Below, in pieces: positions 1-8,260 of a DNA stretch of 50,375 bases (position 1 is the stretch's first letter; every line of letters begins with the position of its first letter). The DNA comes from Peribacillus muralis (lineage in GTDB: Bacteria > Bacillota > Bacilli > Bacillales > DSM-1321), in NCBI RefSeq assembly GCF_001439925.1, contig NZ_LMBV01000013.1, positions 73,040 through 123,414 of the forward strand, in the 5' to 3' direction. The notes below the pieces were generated by a model, which saw only the letters and a list, made by a program, of their open reading frames with translations, did no database searches and was not told where the DNA came from. A program made the position numbers and the translations under genes.

Positions 1-372
1 ACTCGACGAACAGAAATCTGATACTAAGGCTCTATGAAGGGATAAAACTCCTAAGCAAGTTAAAGTCCAAAAGATGTGCGTAACTTTGTAGGGTAAATTA
101 GGCGAGTAAAAGAGGAAAGATAGGTGTCTTACCCTGGGTGGTCTTGCGGATGTACAGATGTACAGTCGAAAAAGGTTTATCGCAAGAAGTCAGCAGAAGC
201 CATAGTAATGATATTAATTTCATGAAGGGATGAACAATTTATAGTGTTTCAACGCCACGAATGCGCAAGTGACGAACTCCGAATGTGTTAATGGTGAAAG
301 TATGAGCGTACCTCAAAGGATAACCAAAAATGGAGCTATCACTTACTACGTGAGAGGAAAGGAGAAACGAGT
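1..372 (+). mobile_element. Group II intron, 5' RNA part (partial)
   Basis: This stretch has no open frame and leads directly into a reverse transcriptase/maturase reading frame, as the structured 5' domains of a bacterial group II intron do. The block around 187-207 (agtcagcagaagccatagta) is typical of RNA upstream of ltrA-type genes. A GTGCG-type 5' splice sequence may lie near 76, but I cannot fold the RNA to prove it. The 3' domains V and VI are not seen after the maturase fragment, so the intron cannot splice. Confidence 0.6.
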
Positions 373-726
373 GTGGAACTTTTAGAACAAATTCTACGTA
401 ATCAAAATATGAACGAAGCCTACTTACGTGTTTATAAAAATTAGGGTGCCAGTGGTGTTGATGGAGTAACAGTCGAAGAACTGAAGCAACATCTTAAAGA
501 GAATAAGGATGAGTTGCGTCAGCGCATCAGAACAAGAAAATACCAACCACAAGCTGCCTTAAGAGTGGAGATCCCAAAAGAAAATGGAAAGATACGCAAA
601 TTGGGAATACCAACAGTAGTGGATAGGGTTGTTCAACAAGCCATTCATCAAGTTCTCAGTCCACTATTTGAAAAGCCATTTAGTGAATTCAGTTACGGTT
701 TCAGACCAAAAAGAAGTTTAGCTTAA
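373..726 (+). pseudogene. ltrA: Group II intron reverse transcriptase/maturase, N-terminal fragment
   Basis: From a GTG at 373 the frame reads VELLEQILRNQNMNEAY, then a TAG stop at 442-444 where intact relatives have a lysine before GASGVDG. The same frame continues through the RT0/RT1 region (GKIRKLGIPTVVDRVVQQAI, then FSYGFRPKRS) and stops after RSLA. Intact group II maturases are about 400-600 residues long, so the catalytic YADD region, the maturase domain X and any endonuclease domain are missing. The gene is both point-mutated and truncated. The break at about 720 lies less than 100 bp from the groEL-derived repeat at 807, so recombination at that repeat may have removed the rest. Confidence 0.85.
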
Positions 727-786
727 GGCCCATAGGGAGGACAACTAAAAAAATTCACTCTCATATGTCCAAATATTCCGAAGAAA

Positions 787-818
787 AGGCCTTCCAACAG
801 TAAGCAGTGGGAGGCCTT
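787..818 (-). terminator. groEL-type terminator, copy A
   Basis: The arms GGCCTTCC and GGGAGGCC flank a loop of about 13 nt, with one imperfect pair, and a short T tract follows when read on the minus strand. It matches in position and sequence the cleaner terminator at 23182-23210, next to the second groEL 3' end copy. Confidence 0.55.
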
Positions 819-902
819 CAACTTTAAAGATATTCACATGTTTGGTGAGCATTCTTTCTGAACCTCGTTAAATCCTTTATTAGATTACTTCATGCCGCCC
901 AT
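807..902 (-). repeat. groEL 3'-end-derived direct repeat, copy A (att-like)
   Basis: This copy is nearly identical to 23201-23314. On the minus strand it encodes the last residues of a GroEL-like tail (MGGMK, stop), followed by the groEL downstream sequence and terminator. Against copy B it lacks about 13 bp: the left arm TTAAATCC and the TTTATTAG of the spacer remain (868-883), but the right arm GGATTTAA is gone. No groEL coding sequence continues above 905, so this is a fragment. With copy B it brackets the 22-kb glycan block, as attachment sites of an integrated element would. The att role is inferred. Confidence 0.7.
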
Positions 903-1074
903 ATTTCCACTACGTAACATGTTTAACGCGAGTTAACCTATGCTAACTAAACGGCGTTATCAAGCATTTTCTTATGAATGGAAATGTAATATCTTTAACA
1001 AATTTAATGGAGTAACACGAGGTTGTGTTACTTTTTTGTTACTCCATTTTTGTCAATAGGGAAGTTGATTTAGT
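903..1074. other. Non-coding stretch beside att-like repeat A
   Basis: I see no gene here. Besides the hairpin at 1006-1050, it holds unassigned AT-rich sequence where the distal end of an integrated element would lie. Confidence 0.4.
1006..1050. terminator. Nested hairpin terminator
   Basis: An inner stem GTAACAC/GTGTTAC (1012-1018 with 1025-1031) is followed by six T residues, a good plus-strand terminator. An outer pair (1006-1017 with 1037-1048) uses the same left arm and is perfectly complementary over 12 bp. It would also stop minus-strand transcripts leaving the glycan operon. Confidence 0.65.
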
Positions 1075-1212
1075 GCTGACATACCGATTTGGATGAGCGG
1101 AAATTGCCCAACATTCTCCTGTAATTGCTGAAGGGATTTCATAGCCAAAATGGTCATAAAGAGCTGTTCCACCCTAAATGAGTTCTTGTACAACCAGTTT
1201 TAATTTGCATAG
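1075..1212 (-). pseudogene. manA: Mannose-6-phosphate isomerase (type I), N-terminal remnant
   Basis: Read on the minus strand, the frame gives LKLVVQELI, a TAG stop, then GGTALYDHFGYEIPS and ITGECWAISAHPN. These blocks are diagnostic for the N-terminus of type I phosphomannose isomerase, where the stop position is normally the tryptophan of IWGGT (TGG to TAG). Only about 46 of some 310 codons remain. It lies straight downstream of the ROK kinase at 1245 in the same direction, so it was the last gene of the mannose pathway here, turning mannose-6-phosphate into fructose-6-phosphate. A working copy must exist elsewhere if mannose is still used. Confidence 0.85.
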
Positions 1213-1244
1213 GTAAAAGAGGATAACTATCTTATAAACGCTCC

Positions 1245-2138
1245 CTATTTTTGATTCAAGAAATGAAATAAGGCTCCAATTAAGTTTGCATCGTTTTCAA
1301 ATTTACAAGGTTCAACCGTAATATCCAATGTAGAGATATCATCCTTCAATTGTGCCAATTCATTATTTATGCCTTCAATCACATCCGGGCGCTTGCTGAT
1401 TCCCCCACCAATTAGGATCTTTTGGGGATCTAGTATGTACTTCAAATTATAGATTCCCATTGCCAGTTTCTTATATAGGTTGGTAATGCATTCATTCGCA
1501 ATTGAGTCTCCTGCTTCCGCCAATCGAAATATTTCTTCTCCGTCCAACGTTCCCTTTACTAGAGATTTTCTCATTTCAACTTCTTCTACAAGTGAATTTG
1601 TCGATGCAACTTTGCTCCAAGTTGATTGTAGAGGGCTCTTACATGATTCTCCCATTATCATGTACCCAAACTCACCTCCGTGAAGAGTAGCTCCACGTAA
1701 AATTGATTGGTTAATCACAACTCCCCCGCCAATTCCAGTACCAATTACAATACAAATGTAGAAATCAGTTTCTTTCGCTGCACCTAACCAGCCTTCTGCC
1801 AAAGCCGCACAGTTTGCATCATTTTCAACGGACACCTCCAGACCTGTTCGTTCCTTTAGTTTTTCTGTCATATAAACGCCATGTATAAAGGGAATAGCAC
1901 TTGCACCGCCAACAAACCCTGTTTCCACGTCTACGGCTCCAGGCGAACTTAAAGCGATACCTTGAATGTCAAACGAATTCGAATAATGATTAACTTTTTC
2001 GGTAATTTGATCTAAAAATATATCTAATCCTTCTTTAGGAGTTGGAATCTTCCCACATTCCAGTTTCTTTGATTTATCATCCATCACCGCATACTTTATA
2101 TAAGTTCCGCCAATATCAAACACCATGTAAGCTTTCAT
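1245..2138 (-). CDS. ROK family sugar kinase (zinc-less type)
   Basis: This is probably a cytoplasmic ATP-dependent hexose or N-acetylhexosamine kinase. The ROK phosphate-binding motif FDIGGTYIK is at the N-terminus, the ENDANCAALAEG block carries the catalytic Asp, and GTGIGGG and ILIGGGIS are the later ATP-site loops. The CxCGxxGCxE zinc cluster of standard ROK kinases is absent, and the usual His after GE(I/F)G is Tyr. I chose the ATG at 2138 because an AAGGGG site lies 6 nt upstream; a GTG at 2153 and an ATG at 2144 are less well spaced. It overlaps the preceding ROK gene by 23 bp, so the two are translationally coupled. In context mannose or GlcNAc is the likely substrate, but the sequence does not decide it. 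Confidence 0.85.
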   Translation of the reverse strand: MKAYMVFDIGGTYIKYAVMDDKSKKLECGKIPTPKEGLDIFLDQITEKVNHYSNSFDIQGIALSSPGAVDVETGFVGGASAIPFIHGVYMTEKLKERTGLEVSVENDANCAALAEGWLGAAKETDFYICIVIGTGIGGGVVINQSILRGATLHGGEFGYMIMGESCKSPLQSTWSKVASTNSLVEEVEMRKSLVKGTLDGEEIFRLAEAGDSIANECITNLYKKLAMGIYNLKYILDPQKILIGGGISKRPDVIEGINNELAQLKDDISTLDITVEPCKFENDANLIGALFHFLNQK

Positions 2139-3051
2139 TGTCATCCCCTTCACTTACTTGCTGCGCCAACAGTGCCGCTCCGATAACACCAGCTTTTGTT
2201 CCTAACGAGGCACATTCAATTTGTATTCTATTACGTATCTGTGGATATAAATAATCATTTACTTTTTCAATAAGATTCGGCATTATATACTCTTTTGATT
2301 GCATGACTCCCCCGCCTAACACAATCATATGGGGATCAATTGTATGAACAATATTGGAGATTCCTTTTGCCAAATAAGTTAGCATCGTATCAACAATCTC
2401 CTTCGCTTCTTGCTGACCGTTCATCGCCAAAGTAAACACTTCACCTGCATGTCCTGTTAAACCTAACTTTTCTTTTCCGAGACGATGCACAGCAGTACCG
2501 CTTGCCAAAGATTCCAAAGAGCCAATATTCAAAATATGATGCATTGGACCATCTTGATTAATCATCATGTTACCCACTTCACCCGCACAGAAATTAGCTC
2601 CTTGAATCAACTGATTGCGATATACATATCCTCCGCCGATTCCTGTACTGATCGTCATATAAAAAACAGATTCTTTTCCTTTGCCTACCCCAATCGTTGC
2701 TTCCGCTAAAGCAGCTGCGTTGGCATCATTATCGAGCACTACTTTTTTCTCTAAAGCTTTTTCTAACATAAGGGCTAAAGGAACCTCATCCCACCCAGGT
2801 AAATTGGGAGGGTTTAAAATAATACCTCGCTTCGAATCTAAAGGACCTGGAGCTCCGATTCCTATCGCTTCAATATTTCTTTTCTGTAACAGCCCCTCGC
2901 ATATTTTAATCATGTTATCGATGACATGATGTGGTCCTTTATCACTTTCCGTTTTTACATTGACCTCTTCTATAAGTTTGCCTTCCAATGATACAACCGC
3001 AATTCTCAAGTTGGTCCCACCCAAATCAATGCCAAGAAGATACTTGTCCAT
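2116..3051 (-). CDS. ROK family sugar kinase (zinc-less type)
   Basis: This 311-residue cytoplasmic kinase has the ROK signature GIDLGGTNLRIAVV, the catalytic LDNDANAAALAEA block and the GIGGG and VLGGGVM loops. The zinc cluster is missing here too: after AGEVG comes NMMINQDGPMHH, with no cysteine cluster. It follows the GH1 gene with a 61-bp gap and overlaps the next ROK gene. Glycan breakdown yields mannose and GlcNAc, and two ROK genes side by side would suit one kinase for each. That split is inferred. Confidence 0.85.
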   Translation of the reverse strand: MDKYLLGIDLGGTNLRIAVVSLEGKLIEEVNVKTESDKGPHHVIDNMIKICEGLLQKRNIEAIGIGAPGPLDSKRGIILNPPNLPGWDEVPLALMLEKALEKKVVLDNDANAAALAEATIGVGKGKESVFYMTISTGIGGGYVYRNQLIQGANFCAGEVGNMMINQDGPMHHILNIGSLESLASGTAVHRLGKEKLGLTGHAGEVFTLAMNGQQEAKEIVDTMLTYLAKGISNIVHTIDPHMIVLGGGVMQSKEYIMPNLIEKVNDYLYPQIRNRIQIECASLGTKAGVIGAALLAQQVSEGDDNESLHGV

Positions 3052-3112
3052 TCACTTCACTTCCTTCGTGATATCCTGATAGAACAATTGCTCATTAGCG
3101 CTCTTCTAATAA

Positions 3113-4519
3113 TTAAAAACCATTGTTTTCAGATAACTCTTTGTACCACTTACCTGATTTTTTGATTGTACGCTTATAGTTTTTATTTAAATCTACTTCT
3201 ACTAGTCCGTATCGGTTCTTATATGAATTTAACCATGACCAGTTATCCATAAATGTCCATACATGATACCCTTTTACATTGGCACCTTCGTTTAGTGCTT
3301 TATGTATCCACTTTAAATGATCTTCGTAAAAGGTAATTCGGTAATCATCCTGAATCATTCCACTCTCATCCTTAAAGCGTTCTTCGCCTTCAACTCCCAT
3401 CCCGCTTTCCGATATGAAACATTCAATATTTCCATAGTTTTCCTGGATGTTTTTTAAAATATCGTAAACACCCTTTTCATAAATCTCCCAGCCTCTGTAT
3501 CGGTTCACCTTTTTCCCTGGCATGTCATAATGATCAAAGTACCGCTCTGGCATGAATGGAGCATTGGGATTCGGAATATTTTCCTTCGCCTTAACTCTTC
3601 GTGGTTGGTAGTAATTAATCCCTAAAAGGTCAACTGTATTGTCACGGATAATTTCCAAATCTTCAATTAAATACTTAGGTAAGAAGTTTTCCATCCTTAA
3701 CATGTCGATTAGCTTCTCAGGGAAGATGCCTTTGACGGATGGATCTAGAAAGGAACGGTTAAATAGCAAATCCGCTTTGTCAGCAGCATCTAAGTCAGCA
3801 GGGTGATCACTCCTTGGGTACGAGGGAGTAACATTCAGTATGATCCCAATTTTCCCTCCTAGCTCTTTATCACGATATGTCTTAATTGCTTTTGCGGAAG
3901 CTAATACAGAATGGAACCCAACTTGAACAGCCTTTCCAAAATCACAAACTGCTGGATAATGATGTCCATATAAATAACCGCATTCAACAGGTACGATTGG
4001 CTCATTATGTGTAAACCATTTCAGCACACGGTCTCCAAAGTTCTCAAAACAAGTAGACGCATATTCCACATACGCATCAACTACAGAACGGCTTTCCCAA
4101 CCACCCTCTTTTTGCATAGCCATAGGCATGTCAAAATGATAAAGATTCACAAAAGGCTCAATCTTATTTTCTAGTAAGGTGTTAATGACGGTATTATAAA
4201 AGTCAATCGCCTTTGGGTTCATTTCTCCGCGACCCATAGGAAACATGCGAGACCATGAGATGGAAAAGCGAAAACTGTTATGTCCCGTTTCTTTCATGAG
4301 CCGTATATCGTCAATGAATTTCGTATAAAACAGGGAAGTGTTTTCAGGTCCAATACCTTCGTAAAACCGATTTGGTTCTGTTTCATACCAGTAGTCCCAT
4401 ATATTCTTTCCTTTACCATCTGCATCTGAAAATCCTTCCATTTGTGTTGCAGATGATGCAGATCCCCACCAAAAGTCATTTGGAAACATGTAAGTATTCT
4501 TTTCTACCTCTGCATTCAT
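3113..4519 (-). CDS. GH1 family beta-glycosidase (possible beta-mannosidase)
   Basis: This 468-residue retaining beta-glycosidase has normal GH1 length. The N-terminal FPNDFWWGSASSATQMEG and FRFSISWSRMFP blocks are typical, the acid/base Glu lies in WFTHNEP, and the aglycone-side WTFMDNWSWLNSYKNRYGLV is conserved. The nucleophile motif reads ISESG where most members have (I/V)TENG. There is no signal peptide, so it acts in the cytoplasm on imported sugar. Every other hydrolase here is an alpha-mannosidase or an endo-acting enzyme, so this is the only candidate to split the Man-beta-1,4-GlcNAc core. That is inference from context; cellobiose-type or 6-phospho substrates remain possible. An AT-rich palindrome at 4553-4574 separates it from the binding-protein gene. 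Confidence 0.85.
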   Translation of the reverse strand: MNAEVEKNTYMFPNDFWWGSASSATQMEGFSDADGKGKNIWDYWYETEPNRFYEGIGPENTSLFYTKFIDDIRLMKETGHNSFRFSISWSRMFPMGRGEMNPKAIDFYNTVINTLLENKIEPFVNLYHFDMPMAMQKEGGWESRSVVDAYVEYASTCFENFGDRVLKWFTHNEPIVPVECGYLYGHHYPAVCDFGKAVQVGFHSVLASAKAIKTYRDKELGGKIGIILNVTPSYPRSDHPADLDAADKADLLFNRSFLDPSVKGIFPEKLIDMLRMENFLPKYLIEDLEIIRDNTVDLLGINYYQPRRVKAKENIPNPNAPFMPERYFDHYDMPGKKVNRYRGWEIYEKGVYDILKNIQENYGNIECFISESGMGVEGEERFKDESGMIQDDYRITFYEDHLKWIHKALNEGANVKGYHVWTFMDNWSWLNSYKNRYGLVEVDLNKNYKRTIKKSGKWYKELSENNGF

Positions 4520-4552
4520 TTCCTTATCCTCACCTTCCCTTAAAAGAAATCA

Positions 4553-4574
4553 GTCGGAAAATTAATTTTCCGAC
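4553..4574. promoter_or_regulatory. 22-bp perfect palindrome between SBP and GH1 genes
   Basis: The two 11-bp halves starting GTCGGAAAATT are perfectly complementary. On the minus strand a weak T-rich stretch (tgatttctttt) follows, so it may be a partial terminator or an mRNA-stabilising hairpin behind the binding-protein gene. The half-site GTCGGAAA recurs at 11683-11690 and 23123-23130, which leaves room for an operator role. Confidence 0.45.
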
Positions 4575-4600
4575 TTAGCTCCCTGAATGAAATCTACATG

Positions 4601-6052
4601 TTATCTTTCTTTTTTCCATTCATCATATTGTTTTTGAATTTCTGCAAGCACTTTATCTAATCCAGCTTCTTTAAACTTTTTATTAGCCTTTGGCAGATAT
4701 TCTTCAGGGTCAACACTACCAGTTAATAGCGGAGGTGCAAATTCATTAGCAACGTTTGCAATTGCCGCGATTTCTGTACGAACAGGATTTGTATCAAAAT
4801 AGAAACCTAAGGTTGGCGCTTGAACAGAATCATCATTGAATTTTTTGAACGCTTCCCATTTATCTTCAGGATCATTTTCATATAACTTAAGTATGAAATG
4901 GTTTCCTAGGGAGTAACTTGGCATGTTATAGTTCTTCACACGAGCTGGAAGATCTTTGATTTTACCGTCGTCATCCTCTTCATAATGCACACCTTCGATA
5001 CCTCTATCGATTAAGTTACGAAGGTATGGATCTGTATTTAATAGATTTAAGAACGCCATAGCTTTCTCGGGATGTTTGGACGTTGCTGAGATAGCTTGGA
5101 TAGACCCTGTTACAGAGTTATTAAATGTGATCGGATCATGCATGGATTGAACGGCTACATTATAACCTGCAGAACGAGACCATATTAATTCCGCATATGG
5201 CTGATACATTTCTTTACGTACAAACCAGTTTTGCACTTCTAACGGCCAAGGATCTGTACTTGTTGCTGCATCTGCTTTTATATAACCAGCTTTATAGAAT
5301 TCGTGCATTGTTTTTAACGTTTCCATCATAATATCTGTTTCAAAGATATTAACTATCTTTCCTTTATCTCCTTCTAGAGGAAAGGCAAACGGCAATTCGT
5401 CTTCTAATACATAATCAAATGGTAAATACGGTTTGAAAGTTGCAATTGGCGTAAAGTCTGGCTCATTTTCCTTAACTGTTTTCAATAGGGGTTTTAAGTC
5501 TTCTAAAGAGTTAATGCTTGAAATATCCATATTGTATTTATCTACTATTTCCTTATTAAATACGTACACACTTTGCTGACCTACTTCTTTGTTAGAAGGA
5601 ATACCATAAAGCTTGCCATCAATTTTGGCCCCTTCTAAATACGCTGGATCAATTGTTGCTTTTAATTCTTTTCCATGTGTGTCAAGGAGCTCATTTAGAT
5701 CTTTAAATGCTCCTTTTTGTGCATTTAACACATAGTTTCCACCAGCCGTATAGGCAATATCAAAAGATTCACCTGAAGCAATCATAACTTGCATTTTTTG
5801 ATCATAATCGCCCCAGTCGATTTGTCTCATTTTAACGGTTGCGTTAATTTTTTCTTTCGTGTACTTACTTACTTCTTTCATTACTTTATCAACATCTTTT
5901 TGAGGTGTTCCAATCGTGTACCATGTAATTTCATAAGGTTTTTCATCACCGGCTTTACCGCCTGTTTCATCTGAGTTTCCTCCACTACATGCAGCTAAAA
6001 ATGTAGATAAACATAATAAGAGTACTAGAATAATAGAGAACTTTTTATTCAT
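4601..6052 (-). CDS. ABC transporter oligosaccharide-binding lipoprotein (LplA/Ngt type)
   Basis: This is the extracellular substrate-binding lipoprotein of a carbohydrate ABC importer. A signal peptide with lipobox LAAC puts the lipid-modified Cys at residue 22, followed by a Ser/Gly/Asp-rich tether. The body (YEITWYTIGTPQKDVDKVMK, later MIASGESFDIAYTAG) is typical of the large family-1 solute-binding proteins found with LplB/LplC permeases. The length of 483 residues fits that group. A GGGGGAG site sits just before the ATG. It follows two permease genes, and no ATPase gene is present, so a shared MsmX-like ATPase is expected elsewhere. An N-glycan ligand is inferred from neighbouring GH85, GH38 and GH125 genes. 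Confidence 0.9.
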   Translation of the reverse strand: MNKKFSIILVLLLCLSTFLAACSGGNSDETGGKAGDEKPYEITWYTIGTPQKDVDKVMKEVSKYTKEKINATVKMRQIDWGDYDQKMQVMIASGESFDIAYTAGGNYVLNAQKGAFKDLNELLDTHGKELKATIDPAYLEGAKIDGKLYGIPSNKEVGQQSVYVFNKEIVDKYNMDISSINSLEDLKPLLKTVKENEPDFTPIATFKPYLPFDYVLEDELPFAFPLEGDKGKIVNIFETDIMMETLKTMHEFYKAGYIKADAATSTDPWPLEVQNWFVRKEMYQPYAELIWSRSAGYNVAVQSMHDPITFNNSVTGSIQAISATSKHPEKAMAFLNLLNTDPYLRNLIDRGIEGVHYEEDDDGKIKDLPARVKNYNMPSYSLGNHFILKLYENDPEDKWEAFKKFNDDSVQAPTLGFYFDTNPVRTEIAAIANVANEFAPPLLTGSVDPEEYLPKANKKFKEAGLDKVLAEIQKQYDEWKKER

Positions 6053-6091
6053 TTTAACTCCCCCCTTTTATTTGTTTTTTTCTAAAATCAC

Positions 6092-7114
6092 TTATTCCTT
6101 AACCCCACCGATTGTCAATCCATTAACAAAGTATTTTTGGAAAAATGGATAGGCGATCGCTATTGGCAAAGTTGAAATAACAACCATTGCCATTTTGGCA
6201 GCATCTTGAGGCACTGCACTTAATAAATCATTTTGAGCACCGCCTGCTAACGAATTTTGCCTTAAAAATTCTATGTTGTTTTCAATCTTCATCAACATCG
6301 ATTGCAATGGCACCAAGTGCGGTTCATCAATGAACAACAATGCATTGAACCAATCATTCCAGTAACCCAATGTACTAAAAAGGGCGATTGTCGAAAGACC
6401 TGGTAATGAAAGCGGAGCAACGATCTTGACAAAGATTCTCAATTCACTTGCTCCATCAATTCTAGCTGATTCCAAAATGGATTCAGGTACGGACCTTTGG
6501 AAAAAGGTTCTCATAATTAGAATGTAAAATGCATTCATTGCAAGTGGTAAGATCAATGCCCAAATAGAGTTACGCAGATGTAAAAACTGAGTTGCTACTA
6601 TATAGAAAGGAATTAGTCCTCCACTAAAAAGCATTGTAAAGAATGCGAAGAAAGTAAAGAAACCGCGATATTTGAATTGCTTTCTAGAAATGGCATAGGC
6701 GTATAAAGCAATCATTATGACACTTACAAGGGTACCAAGCACCGTTACTACAATCGTTATAGTATAAGATTGCAGTAATTGATCCTTCATTTGCCACAAA
6801 TATCTATAGGCTTCAAAACTCCATATTTCAGGGAGCAGCTGATATCCATTCCGAGCCAAGGTTTTCTCATCAGTTAAAGAGATGACGATTACATATAGAA
6901 ATGGAAAAATACACATGATAGAAAATGTTCCTAACAAAATATTCATGATAAGATTAGGAAACCCGCTTAGACCATGTGGTGTGTACTTTTTCTTCCGCTT
7001 ACTTTCCCTGTTAGGTTGATTTATTTGGATTTGAGCATCGCCTTTATTTAATGGCGTAGGTTGAGAGCTATTATGATTAGTCATCATTGTCATTTGCCAC
7101 AAAACTGCGGCCAC
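6092..7114 (-). CDS. ABC sugar permease, LplC/YtcP type
   Basis: This integral membrane permease has about six transmembrane segments after a hydrophilic N-terminal extension of some 50 residues. The EAA loop reads ESARIDGASELRIFVKIVAP, which contacts the ATPase, and the C-terminus KYFVNGLTIGGVKE is the usual ending of LplC-type permeases. The start is uncertain. A GTG at 7114 directly abuts GGAGG with no spacing; an in-frame TTG at 7102 has a 12-nt spacing, and ATG codons come later. It follows its partner permease by 21 bp and forms the translocation pore with it. Confidence 0.9.
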   Translation of the reverse strand: MAAVLWQMTMMTNHNSSQPTPLNKGDAQIQINQPNRESKRKKKYTPHGLSGFPNLIMNILLGTFSIMCIFPFLYVIVISLTDEKTLARNGYQLLPEIWSFEAYRYLWQMKDQLLQSYTITIVVTVLGTLVSVIMIALYAYAISRKQFKYRGFFTFFAFFTMLFSGGLIPFYIVATQFLHLRNSIWALILPLAMNAFYILIMRTFFQRSVPESILESARIDGASELRIFVKIVAPLSLPGLSTIALFSTLGYWNDWFNALLFIDEPHLVPLQSMLMKIENNIEFLRQNSLAGGAQNDLLSAVPQDAAKMAMVVISTLPIAIAYPFFQKYFVNGLTIGGVKE

Positions 7115-7135
7115 CCTCCTTTCTCTCTCGATTTT

Positions 7136-8077
7136 TTAAAATAGGGCATATTCTTTATCAACCTTCTGAACAAGATAATTTGTCAGCAACACTAATGAAA
7201 ACCCTACAATTGATTGGTAAAGACCAGCGGCAGTACTCATACTAATGTCACCCATTGTCGTTATCCCTCGATATACATAAGTATCTATAACGTTTGTTAC
7301 TGAATATAACGGACCTGAATCACGAGGAACCTGAAAAAACAGACCAAAGTCTGCACTAAAAATCCTGCCAACGTTTAAAATGGTTAAAATAACGATGAGC
7401 GGTGTGATCATCGGAATCGTAATATTGCGAATCTGCTGCCACTTATTAGCACCATCTATCATAGCGGCTTCGTAATAGTTTTTATCAATCCCAACTATAG
7501 CTGCTAAATAAACGATGCTTCCATAACCAACACCCTTCCACATGCTCGTTAGAACGATAATAAAAGGCCAATACTTTGCTTCGTTATACCAGGATATAGG
7601 GTCCTCCACTCCAAACCATACAAGTATATTATTAAGCAGTCCTCTATCTACGCTCAGAAACGTGAATACGAAATAACTAACAACAACCCATGATAAAAAG
7701 TGTGGAAACAGCATGCCTGTTTGGTAAACTTTAGACAACTTCTTATTTGCTAGCTCACTTAGAACGATTGCTACAAACACCGCTAATATAAGCCCTACAA
7801 CGATAAAGACTAAATTATATAGAACGGTATTTCTTGTTATGATCCAGGCGTCATTTGTATTGAATAAAAACTTGAAGTTCTCGAAGCCAACCCACTCACT
7901 ATTTAGGATACTTGCAAAAAAACCATTAGGATCATATCGGAAATTTTTAAAGGCAATGACTGTCCCAAACATCGGAAGATATGAAAATAACAATAGCCAA
8001 ATGGTTCCTGGTAAAACCATGAGGAGCCACACTCGATTCTTATAAACATCTTGGAAAAAACTCTTGATACGATTCAC
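7136..8077 (-). CDS. ABC sugar permease, LplB type
   Basis: This 313-residue inner membrane permease is the first gene of the transporter operon. It begins with a short cytoplasmic stretch, then WLLMVLPGTIWLLLFSYLPMFG, the usual first helix of LplB permeases. The EAA loop is EAAMIDGANKWQQIRNITIPMI. The start is a GTG at 8077, backed by an AGGAGGAGGGG site. A terminator of the upstream regulator gene and a likely promoter lie in the 178-bp gap before it, so transporter and regulator can be transcribed separately. Confidence 0.92.
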   Translation of the reverse strand: MNRIKSFFQDVYKNRVWLLMVLPGTIWLLLFSYLPMFGTVIAFKNFRYDPNGFFASILNSEWVGFENFKFLFNTNDAWIITRNTVLYNLVFIVVGLILAVFVAIVLSELANKKLSKVYQTGMLFPHFLSWVVVSYFVFTFLSVDRGLLNNILVWFGVEDPISWYNEAKYWPFIIVLTSMWKGVGYGSIVYLAAIVGIDKNYYEAAMIDGANKWQQIRNITIPMITPLIVILTILNVGRIFSADFGLFFQVPRDSGPLYSVTNVIDTYVYRGITTMGDISMSTAAGLYQSIVGFSLVLLTNYLVQKVDKEYALF

Positions 8078-8101
8078 AAAGCCCCTCCTCCTTTATATTG
8101 A

Positions 8102-8135
8102 AAACCCTTACATATCTATATTAAGAAAAAGTCAA
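8102..8135 (-). promoter_or_regulatory. Candidate promoter of the transporter genes
   Basis: On the minus strand, between the terminator at 8236 and the GTG at 8077, a TTGACT hexamer (about 8130-8135) is followed after 15-17 nt by poor -10 candidates (TATGTA or TGTAAG). This is a weak call based mainly on position. Confidence 0.3.
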
Positions 8136-8233
8136 AAATGTATAAAGTTAACAATATCAAGATTTACTGTACTTATTAAACATTTGATAGTTCATACAGT
8201 ATCTTTTAGGATCGGAGGCACTCCTTAAAAGAA

Positions 8234-8260
8234 AAAAATCCCGAATGACGGGATCCTAAG
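8234..8260 (-). terminator. Terminator behind the response regulator gene
   Basis: On the minus strand GATCCCG tcatt CGGGATT is followed by a run of seven T residues. It overlaps the 3' end of the response regulator gene and separates the regulatory pair from the transporter genes. Confidence 0.8.
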
